Shown here piece after piece: positions 11,436-21,958 of a stretch of DNA of 64,000 nt. Source of the stretch: Petasospora fabianii (lineage: Eukaryota > Ascomycota > Saccharomycetes > Phaffomycetales > Wickerhamomycetaceae); the NCBI GenBank assembly GCA_022641835.1, contig CP048719.1, positions 929,547 to 993,546 on the forward strand, read 5' to 3'. Every line of letters starts with the position of its first letter. Position 1 is the first letter of the stretch. Below the pieces are notes generated by a model that saw nothing but the letters and a program-made list of their open reading frames with translations, was not told the DNA's origin and ran no database searches. Both the position numbers and the translations under genes were made by a program.

Positions 11436-12239
11436 CTCTTTGCTGTGTTTATTGTTCGCCTGTGGCGACGAGGAATGCTTCTTTGGCTGTTTCAACGTTG
11501 GTGGGGCTTTGAACGTGGGGGGAAAAGTGGTCGGCCTGTGTTTCGATTAGAGCTGTAAGGCCAAAATTTTGAGTTGTAATAAGCTTTCGGTTATTGAATA
11601 ATTCTTTTATGAACGATCGAGGAGAATATTCTGGCTGTCGATTGTGGCAACCCTTTTTAAGCGTCTTATTCCTCATCCGTGGCCCGGGGGGCTGATAATA
11701 GATTTTGGGTTCCCTTCCCAAACGCGACTAGATAAGCAACACACCCAAACACCACCACCTTTTTTTGACTCATATCTAAGTCAGATTATGTAATCCACTG
11801 TTTAGTCAGATTACGTAATCCCATTTTGTATTTTTCTGGTTTCCAGGGAGATAACTTATTTTTGTGGTTAGAGCCACAGTGCTACAACCACTGACGCACG
11901 CCACACTTTGCTAGATGTTCTACTCTTTTGCCCGCATCGAGGACATTTAGTAGGGCTGTTAGTTCTAAATTTCTCTGTTAATGAGTCTTTATTGTACTAG
12001 GTGGCTTCAAAGCTATCTTGGTACCTAGGTATTTGGATTTGCAAAGTCAGAGTACCTGCATGTTGGTTGTCTTTGTGTTATTGTTATGCACTGCTATCCA
12101 TATATATGGACCCATACCATTTCTTCAAGTTTATACTACAAACCATATCACATCTTATCATTTGAATCCTGTAGGAGTGATGTTATTTCGGCCCATTACT
12201 GAGTCTGCTCAGATTGAGCCTGATCAACCCCACTCTTAA
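11436..12239. other. Gene-free stretch with duplicated TTAxGTAA palindromes
   Basis: No convincing gene is seen. Two near-identical blocks, AGTCAGATTATGTAATCC (about 11781-11798) and AGTCAGATTACGTAATCC (about 11804-11821), hold palindromic TTACGTAA-type cores of the kind bound by Yap/CREB-like bZIP proteins. They lie about 350-390 bp upstream of the LEE1-like start codon. A 73-codon frame at 12018-12239 has no recognisable features and abuts the repeat. Confidence 0.45.
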
Positions 12240-15208
12240 AACTTGTGGGTTGGGCACTGTGGTCCTCCGGTGCTGCGTCTGATGATATACTGGCTTAACA
12301 CATGTTTACATGTATGTCCTTGCATGATACATCCTCTAGATTACCTATAAGTCAAGGCAGGTGAGCTAACTGCCTCCATTCCAGTATCTCGTCTTGACGA
12401 AGCACTGCAGTTATGAGCCTTTATTGGCTTTCCGGACCATGGTGACTGCTGATTGTTCACGTATCGACCCAATTGATTTGCTGGATGTGATGTTAATCAT
12501 ATGTTTTCATATGTGTCCTCGCTTGACGAGGCTGATGAGCTGACTGCCTTCATTCATTACCTCGGCACACTGGCAAGATACTGGACATGCTGGCCCCTAA
12601 TCCCCTGATGAAACAGTTGTCATCTGGCAGCTGCTTAGAAGGTACCAACAAGCCTGATCAAGCCATATATGGTAATCTTGACTTGTTGAAAGGTCTTGAT
12701 GATGCCGATAAAAGAGGTTTGGGTCATGTGGCGCTGGCTACTCTGCGACTGGGCTCTTACCAATATCATTTAACTCATCTGGATCTAGATGCAGTCATGA
12801 TATTCCTTGGTCTGCTTCATTTAGATGGGTCCAGTGGTTGATCTGTCTCTCTTTGCTTTAGTATATCTATACTGTCACACTGCTCGGCACGGCTTGGAGA
12901 TGGAGGACACTTCCCATTGATGTTTTACTACTTGACCTCTTCGGAGAGGCCGTGCTTTCCTGCCAAAATTGTGGTTATGTTCAGTTGTCTAGTCAGTTGA
13001 ATTGGTACTGGTGTCTTACCACGTATTCATACGTGTGAACTTGCATTTTAGGAGTGTTGCGGTACTCCTATCTATAGGTCGAGGGGAAGGACTTAACTGC
13101 TCTTCATTCACTGCTTTCAACTACTGACATAAGACGCTGAACTAACGATCCCCTTTCCCCCTCTCCGAGCTTATGGGTCAATGGATACTGTGGTCCTCCA
13201 GTGCTATGTCTGATGAGATACTGGTTTAACACATGTTTACGTGTGTGTCCTTGCATGGTATGACTTTGGCGTATCTATAAGTTAAGGCAGGTGAGCTAAC
13301 TGCCTCCATTCTAGTATCTCGTATGGACAAAGCACTGTAGATATGGGCCCTGACAGGGCTCTACGGACCAAGGTGACTGTTGAATGTTCATGTGTCGACT
13401 CAGTTAAGTTGCTGGATGTGATGTCTACTCATGTGTCTTCACATGTGTCCTCGCTTGTCGAGGCTGATGAGCTAACTGCCTTCATTCATTACATCCGCAC
13501 TCTGACAAGGTACTGAACACCCATGTCATATCTTAAGCTGTCAGTTGACAGCTTCTGAGAAAGGTGGATTGGTCTCAGGGGAATCGTCCACATGTGACTT
13601 ATACCAGTTGTAGTTGGAGTTGAAGGATGCCCAGCCAAAGTAGAGCTGCGAGCAGGGAGGAGTCCGTTGCCTTATATCACACCCAGGCGTGTCAATTGTT
13701 ATATGTCTAGGGTGTTCTAAGGGTCAGAGCTTCTTCTGGGTCAGTGTTTGCATGGAGGTCGGTGTTATACCTCTTAGTTGAAGGACTCCGCACACCTCCC
13801 GCTGGCCCCATCTAACGAGGGGGAAGCCAGTGTGGCCTCGCACATGACGGTGGACTAGACCTACCACGACAGTCATCGGGGTGTGAGATTCCTTCTTGGG
13901 ACAGTGACATGGGGGCTCGTGTGCACCTCAATAGTAGGCTCCGGATTCCCCTGTGCCTGGCAACCCGAACGGGGGAAGTCGGCAAACCCTAGGTGGTGTC
14001 CCTCGCAGACAGGTGGAGAAATCCTGGAGGGTCATCCCAGGATGTCGGACACTTCTCCCCCCAGGTAAAGACTACGGAGATGGTCGTCAGAGTGCCACCT
14101 AGGATGGAAGAGGATGGAATTGGTGGTCTCTGGACACGACTATCCCGAATAGTCCCTGGCAGTGGGATAAGCCTTACGCTGACCCAAAAGTAGATCCGCG
14201 GCCCCTGGGAAGAGGTACTAACGTTGAACATAGACAGGGTGGACAGAGTGATGGATTATACCCCGGTGGTGTTGTTCTTCCCCCAGGTGGGGATACTCAG
14301 GTGGCCATGAATCGTGGTCATAGGCAGTGAGGTGATGTCTCTCCATATTGAGGCATCGGACAAATTCACCGGGGCCCAACACTCTGCACACAACCTGTAA
14401 TGTCAGCGTACAGGCCACCATTAAAGCAAGAGGCCCTTCCTTGCTATATTAATGGTCCCAGTGGGGTCAAAAATGTTGGGTAAACATGGGAGAGCGGGGG
14501 CATGTATGATTTTTCGTAGGTATAGGGTCAGGTCTCGCTATGTTGTAGGAAGGCGCTGCAGGCAGAACCTAGGCTCCTGCGCGTGAACAGAGCCCCTGAG
14601 ATTGTATAAGGGCTACGTAGTGAAACTATGAGGCGTTTCAGGTAGCTGCAAGTCTTGCGCTGGTTGAGTTATTGTGAAAAGGAGCCAAGTGAGGTAGTGT
14701 AGGTATGCGGCATGGACCATACTTGCAACTATCTTTGATAATCGTCCGTAAAGAGACTTTACAAGAATGATTTCAGCCACATAGCAGATATCTAAGTATT
14801 GAACTGAGGTATTTCAAACGATTCTACAGGAATAGAAGGCTTGAGGTAAGGCTTTGTCGTAGCTGAACGCGTTACTAGGTCAGAACTTCAAGTCCATTCT
14901 TTTGCTTGTCTTGACACAATCGATGAAAAGCAAAGCGCATACCATCCTCTGTGGTAGATATGAGACAGCTGACTATAATACAAGTAGGTGAGCGTGGTAT
15001 GGGGTCGATATTATCGTGTATGATCCAGTTATAGATCTTAAAAACTTGCCGATATCCTCTGCTCAAGACGTCAGACACTAAGGACGATCACACACGATGG
15101 AACCACTACTAAAAATCCGCACAAGCTACTGGGACAGTGCATGTGCACACTCTCCACCCTATGTCGGCTTTCAAAGGCTCTAATCCTCGTTTGTCGTTGT
15201 ATATGATC
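12240..15208. repeat. Copy B of the large hairpin-rich repeat, with an extra module
   Basis: From about 12667 onward this copy matches copy A in the same orientation. It carries extra sequence at its left end: 12240-12640 is a diverged version of its own internal 13180-13560 (and of 690-1085 in copy A), so the element contains internally duplicated modules of about 400 bp. The central 13560-14540 part is nearly identical to 1085-2060, and most differences are one extra G or C in homopolymer runs. After about 14560 the match to copy A drops sharply yet stays collinear to GTCGTTGTATATGATC at 15192-15207. Several hairpins are retained with paired base changes (see findings). No ORF is conserved intact between copies. 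Confidence 0.85.
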
Positions 15209-15783
15209 CTATCCCGCTTCCTACAGCCCAAGCGGTTCACGAGGCCAAAGCAGGCATTATCTAGCGGCCACAGCCATATAGAGAGGGAGCATTACGCATT
15301 CTTCATCATATGGTCTGTGATACTGGGATCCCATCTACTTACCAATAGCAAAGACAGAGTCAATCAAGAGCAAAACGAGGGTGATAAATGATAAAATGTT
15401 AGTATGTTGATATATTTCAACGTGAAAAAAATCTGATGTTCGCGAATATTTCCTGCACTTTCATGCACAATCTGACGTGGTTGCATAAACTTATGCACTA
15501 TTGGCAAGGATTTGCATATACGTACATTAGTCGGCAGAAACACGCAGATCTACAAATGACAAAAGACCAAAAACAACACCTGTTATGTATCAAACATCTA
15601 AACATATATTGTCACCGGATTATGGGGCCAGTGGCTTTTGTGCTGTTGTCATCTTGTTTTTTGTTGTCAAATGTGTATATGAATTTCATTTCAAGTTGAA
15701 TATCTTATAAGTCAAGAAGAATTCTAGATCGTAAATTGGGCAAATAAGCATGCAGTAAAAACATAGATAGTTACTGATACAAC
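15209..15783. other. Spacer between repeat copy B and ATP2
   Basis: No gene is supported. An 87-codon frame at 15436-15699 has no features. The words TGCAT and TTCGCGAATATTT at about 15438-15505 recall the segment beyond copy A (2950-3045). Confidence 0.35.
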
Positions 15784-17819
<2,036 letters not shown>

Positions 17820-18171
17820 TGTGGCGTACAACTTTGCTGAGGTGCTTAGGGCGGGGGGAGAGTAGGAGAAAGCACCCGCCTCCACCGAAAATTCTTGAAC
17901 GCCGACAGCCTGGTTGGAGCCACACAGCCAATAGAAACGTCGCGTCGACGGCGAGCGCGGATTGGCTGTAGGTCACGTGTTAGCGACACTTCTGGTCACG
18001 TGTATTTGTTTTGTATTTTTGAGTGCGCACGTGACATTCACGTGGTTTAACCGCCCAACCTGCTACTCTTTCTTTCTTACTATATCTTAGCGGCAATCAT
18101 ATACTCTACTTTATATCATTAATTTACCCCTAATCACCCTATCTAACACCTATTTCTTGCCTAGCTTACAT
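17820..18171. promoter_or_regulatory. ATP2 upstream region: two CCAAT boxes and four CACGTG boxes
   Basis: CCAAT lies at 17928-17932 and its reverse ATTGG at 17961-17965, suiting HAP2/3/5 control of a respiratory gene. CACGTG occurs at 17974, 17997, 18028 and 18039, three preceded by TCACGTG or followed by GTGA, the core bound by Cbf1-type bHLH proteins. The segment also covers the 3' flank of PRO3, which reads leftward on the same strand upstream of ATP2. Confidence 0.6.
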
Positions 18172-19023
18172 CTACTTCTTACCCAGTTCACTGGCCCTGG
18201 CGGCGGCAGCACACACACCCTTGATTATTCCAGATTTGACTCCATTGGACTCCATCTCAACAATACCGGCAATAGTGGTACCCGCTGGTGTACACACCTG
18301 ATGTTTTAGTTCCGCTGGGTGTGTTCCTGTGATTTCAGCCATCTTGGCAGTACCTTCCAATACTTTGATAGCACACTCTTTACTCTCTTTCAATGGGATA
18401 CCCATAGCGACACCGGCTTCCATCAATGACTCAAGCATCAACAATACAAATGCTGGTCCAGATCCAACAAGTGCTGTTGCAGCATCCATGTTCTTTTCTG
18501 GTAATTCAACAACTTTACCAATTGGACCAACGAGATCCAAGATTAATTGACGTTCAGCTTCAGTGACAGCGGAGGAGTTAGCAACTACCGCGGTACCGTA
18601 TTGGAACTTGGCTGGGGTGTTAGTCATCACTCTTGAAACCTTTGGTGTGTATGTCGAAAACTGTTCAATAGTCCATCCAGCAACAAGAGAGATCAACAAG
18701 TCTTCGGATTTGATCTTGGAATTGCAAGCGCTAAGAACCTTCTCAGTAAGGTATGGCTTGGTTCCAACAACAATGACCTGGGATTGTTCAACAGCCTTAG
18801 CGTTGCTCTCATCGCCAAAGGAGACCTCAAAATCAATGTTCTCAGTGGCCTTGTAGATCTCAGAGAGTTTCTTAGCAGAAGACTCGGAGTTTACACATGC
18901 AATCACTTTCTTTGGAGCAGTTTCAGCCTTTGGTGCAGAGAGATAGGCAGAAAGGAAAGCCTGTCCAATAGTACCGCAACCTAGGACAGTCAATGTGTAT
19001 GGTTTCCCCTGTTCGTAGCCCAT
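18172..19023 (-). CDS. PRO3: Pyrroline-5-carboxylate reductase
   Basis: The frame is open further upstream, but the ATG at 19023 ([20 protein letters not shown]) gives 283 residues, matching the 286-residue S. cerevisiae Pro3. A Rossmann NAD(P)H-binding motif [11 protein letters not shown] is at about residues 12-22, [10 protein letters not shown] and RVMTNTPA follow, and [19 protein letters not shown] plus the [14 protein letters not shown] signature lie in the C-terminal helical dimer domain. The enzyme reduces 1-pyrroline-5-carboxylate to proline, the last step of proline synthesis, also used in arginine/ornithine breakdown. No targeting peptide is seen, consistent with a cytosolic enzyme. 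It is divergent from SEC13 across about 700 bp. Confidence 0.96.
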   Translation of the reverse strand: MGYEQGKPYTLTVLGCGTIGQAFLSAYLSAPKAETAPKKVIACVNSESSAKKLSEIYKATENIDFEVSFGDESNAKAVEQSQVIVVGTKPYLTEKVLSACNSKIKSEDLLISLVAGWTIEQFSTYTPKVSRVMTNTPAKFQYGTAVVANSSAVTEAERQLILDLVGPIGKVVELPEKNMDAATALVGSGPAFVLLMLESLMEAGVAMGIPLKESKECAIKVLEGTAKMAEITGTHPAELKHQVCTPAGTTIAGIVEMESNGVKSGIIKGVCAAAARASELGKK

Positions 19024-19722
19024 TGTGAAGATATTTTGTTGTTGGCACTGTCGATATTTTCCCTGAAGGAAGAAAAGAAGTTCGAGGAGTGGAACGTCGG
19101 TCATTGACGGTTGGCCCTAAATGCGCCGCTGACTGTTATTTTTTTTCGCGGGGGAGCTGTCTCCTAAGTGCAGGAACAAGCGATAAGGTCCTTGTGGTAT
19201 GGCTGTTGTGGAGTTCATCAAAAGTTGACTCTATCCTTTACAGTTCCATTGATCTTGTGCGTCCACTTATATCTCTATTGTTCGTATTATCACTGGATTG
19301 TTGTCTTCGCTGGTATCTACACTTATAGCGAGAACATGTCTTCAAGGCGACACTGGGGATGGAATCACTACCGTTGTAGGATATCAGCTTTCCTAGCTCA
19401 CTGAATTGGAATTCAACGCTAAATTTTACCAACCTCAACTGAAGAACATCATTATAATCATCCTCAAACGAGCACCAACAGACAAAAAACAGCATTTACA
19501 TACAACACAGATCATTAACAGTTACACACACCCGCACACCATGAATTCGCGAAACTGGCCAGACCACCCGTCGAGGAATTCGAACAGATCACCAACAAGA
19601 ATGGATCTACTGGATCAACCAAGAGACCCACGAGGCCATTCAGATCTTTACTTCCGATTCGTCGTTCGTTTCCGTGCACTTACTTTCAATCAGTCAACTG
19701 AAAACACAGATATCTGCACACA
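19024..19722. other. Intergenic region between PRO3 and SEC13
   Basis: The 699-bp divergent intergenic region holds no recognised gene. An ATG at 19542 opens a 74-codon frame (MNSRNWPDHPSRN...) running past the SEC13 start codon in another frame to 19765. If transcription starts upstream of it, this would be an overlapping upstream ORF. Confidence 0.35.
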
Positions 19723-20685
19723 ATGGTATGTCGATTACACGTCTTGCCACAACATCAACATCTGATATACTAACAACATCAACAACAGGTCACCATCGGT
19801 AACGCCCACGACGATCTCATTCACGATGCCGTGCTCGATTACTACGGCAAACGTCTTGCCACTTGCTCCTCCGACAAGTCAATCAAAATCTTTGAAGTTG
19901 ACGGCGATGATCACAAGCTTGTTGAGACATTGAGAGGACACGACGGTCCTGTGTGGCAGGTGAGTTGGGCTCATCCAAAATTCGGTGTCATTCTCGCGTC
20001 TGCCTCTTATGATGGTAAAGTGCTCATCTGGAGGGAGGAGCAGGGAAGATGGAGCATCATTTCTGAACATACCGTACACCAGGCATCAGTTAACAGTGTC
20101 TCTTGGGCTCCACACGAATACGGTGCACAACTTCTTGTGACTTCTTCTGATGGCAAGATCTCCATTGTTGAGTACAAGGAAGATGGTACTACATCTTCTT
20201 CTGTCATCGACCAGGCCCATGCCATTGGTGTCAACTCTGCCACTTGGGCACCACCAATCTCTACTGGTTCATCCGTTGATACAGGTGATAAACAATCCGA
20301 GCGCAGATTTGTCTCTGGTGGCTGTGACAACCTCGTCAAGATTTGGAAATTCAATGCTGATACCAAGAAGTATGATCTTGAGCATACACTTGAGGGTCAC
20401 TCTGATTGGGTCCGTGATGTTGCTTGGTCCCCATCTGCCCTAACACGCTCTTATATTGCATCTGCCTCTCAAGATCGTACAGTGTTGATCTGGACACAGG
20501 AAAAACCTGGTGCCGAATGGAAGAAGCAACCGTTGCAGCAGGAGAAATTCGCAGATGTCGTCTGGAGAGCAAGCTGGTCTTTGTCAGGTAACATCTTGGC
20601 AATTTCTGGTGGTGATAACAAGGTTACTCTGTGGAGAGAAAGCTTGGACGGTAAGTGGGAGTCTGCTGGTCACATTGATCAGTGA
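19723..20685 (+). CDS. SEC13: COPII coat / nuclear pore protein Sec13 (intron directly after ATG)
   Basis: The coding part of exon 1 is only the ATG (19723-19725). A 63-bp intron (19726-19788; GTATGT donor, TACTAAC branch site, CAACAG acceptor) is followed by exon 2, 19789-20685, starting [26 protein letters not shown]. The 299-residue product matches the 297-residue S. cerevisiae Sec13 in length and N terminus. It is a six-bladed WD40 beta-propeller ([45 protein letters not shown] visible), completed in trans by Sec31 in COPII or Nup145C in the pore. The frame without the intron would start at an internal GTG. In VTLW near the C terminus, Leu is encoded by CTG (20627-20629), supporting the standard code. 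A 35-bp tandem duplication covers the stop codon. Confidence 0.97.
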
Positions 20686-20724
20686 TCTTGTGGGAGTCTG
20701 CTGGTCACATTGATCAGTGATCTT
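20655..20724. repeat. 35-bp tandem duplication spanning the SEC13 stop codon
   Basis: The 35-bp unit beginning GTGGGAGTCTGCTGGTCACA occurs at 20655-20689 and again, identically, at 20690-20724, followed by a partial GTGG. The SEC13 TGA (20683-20685) lies inside the first unit; the second copy is untranslated. Confidence 0.95.
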
Positions 20725-20854
20725 GTGGCAGGGGAGAGCAAAGCTCCAAATACATTAGAGGGAAAGGGGGGGTTTATGTGTACAATATTTAAGAAAATGA
20801 GCTAGTCAAAATTTCACTTATGTATAGGTATTGATGCAATTCTTTTTTTAGAGA

Positions 20855-21751
20855 TTAAAATTCGTTAACGGTGGCTTCGATGATCTTTTGAACATCTTTC
20901 GAAGCTGCATTCGCATACTCCAATACTTCAGCATGCGATGCCATACCAGTATCCAGTGCAATTGGGTTCTCATCCATTGCACTAGCCGGTGGGTCAACGA
21001 CACATGCATTAGTAATTAGTGACAATGCTAAGACTCTAAGTCCACAATGTCTGGCGACGATAACTTCTGGGACGGTACTCATACCAACAGCATCACCACC
21101 AAGGATTCTAATGGCTCTTGATTCGGCTCTTGATTCAAAAGTTGGGCCTGAGACGTAGAAATATGTTCCCTCATGAATTGATCTTGTGATTCCAAGATCT
21201 TTTGCAGCATTGAAGAATTTCTTTCGTAATTCTAAATCGTAAGCATCAGAGAGTGGTTGAAATCTTGGACCATATTTCTCCAAATTTGGTCCTCTGAGTG
21301 GATGGAACCCAGAGAATCCAGGTATATTCAAATGGTCATAAATGATCATCAAATCACCTGGTTTATACTCGGCATTGATACCACCAGCGGCATTTGTCAC
21401 CACAACAATTTCACATCCAAGCTCCTTAGCAACACGTACGGGGAAAGTTGTCTCTTCAAAATCATACCCTTCGTAGAAGTGCAATCTTCCAACCATACAC
21501 ATCACAGGGGTCTTATTTTCGCCAATGTATCCAAATACGAGTTTCCCCTCATGACCTGGGACAGTAGATGTCTGGAAACCAGGGATCTCAGGGTAGTAGA
21601 TCTCCACTGGAGATTGGATAAGAGCCCCGATCCCACCAAGACCTGATCCACAAATGATCAGGGCCTTAGGAGTGAAATCAGGTACCTTGGTCTGGATGAA
21701 TGACTTGGCCCCGAGGATGATCCTGTAGTGTTCGTCAATGTCAGTGATCAT
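20855..21751 (-). CDS. PNP1: Purine nucleoside phosphorylase
   Basis: The first ATG in frame is at 21751 (MITDIDEHYRIILGAKSF), giving 298 residues; S. cerevisiae Pnp1 has 311. The phosphate-binding motif IICGSGLGGIG is near residues 33-43, GRLHFYEGY at about 87-95, VVTNAAGGIN at about 116-125, and SGPTFESRAE and GMSTVPEVIVARHCG follow, as in trimeric low-molecular-mass PNPs. The enzyme splits inosine and guanosine with phosphate into the base and ribose-1-phosphate in purine salvage and NAD-riboside turnover. It lies convergent with SEC13 and just downstream of DPH2 on the same strand; TCACGTGA occurs upstream at about 21871. Confidence 0.96.
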   Translation of the reverse strand: MITDIDEHYRIILGAKSFIQTKVPDFTPKALIICGSGLGGIGALIQSPVEIYYPEIPGFQTSTVPGHEGKLVFGYIGENKTPVMCMVGRLHFYEGYDFEETTFPVRVAKELGCEIVVVTNAAGGINAEYKPGDLMIIYDHLNIPGFSGFHPLRGPNLEKYGPRFQPLSDAYDLELRKKFFNAAKDLGITRSIHEGTYFYVSGPTFESRAESRAIRILGGDAVGMSTVPEVIVARHCGLRVLALSLITNACVVDPPASAMDENPIALDTGMASHAEVLEYANAASKDVQKIIEATVNEF

Positions 21752-21958
21752 TTCCAAAAGACTAGATCTTATTAGTTCTGCGAGAGCGTTGAAAGAGGTC
21801 CTTCTTATCTCATGATTAGTTTGTTTTCGTTTTTTTTTTGTGTAGCGTACACAAAAGAGTTTATTGAGGTCACGTGAGCCTGATACGTATTATCCAAATG
21901 GATCTTTTATCTACGTCTAGTTAAAGTATATGCATGCTCATAAATAGTGCTAAATAAA

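Noticed and set aside
12018-12239. 73-codon ORF with a hydrophobic segment
   Set aside because: No family resemblance, atypical composition, and it ends exactly at the repeat boundary by chance.
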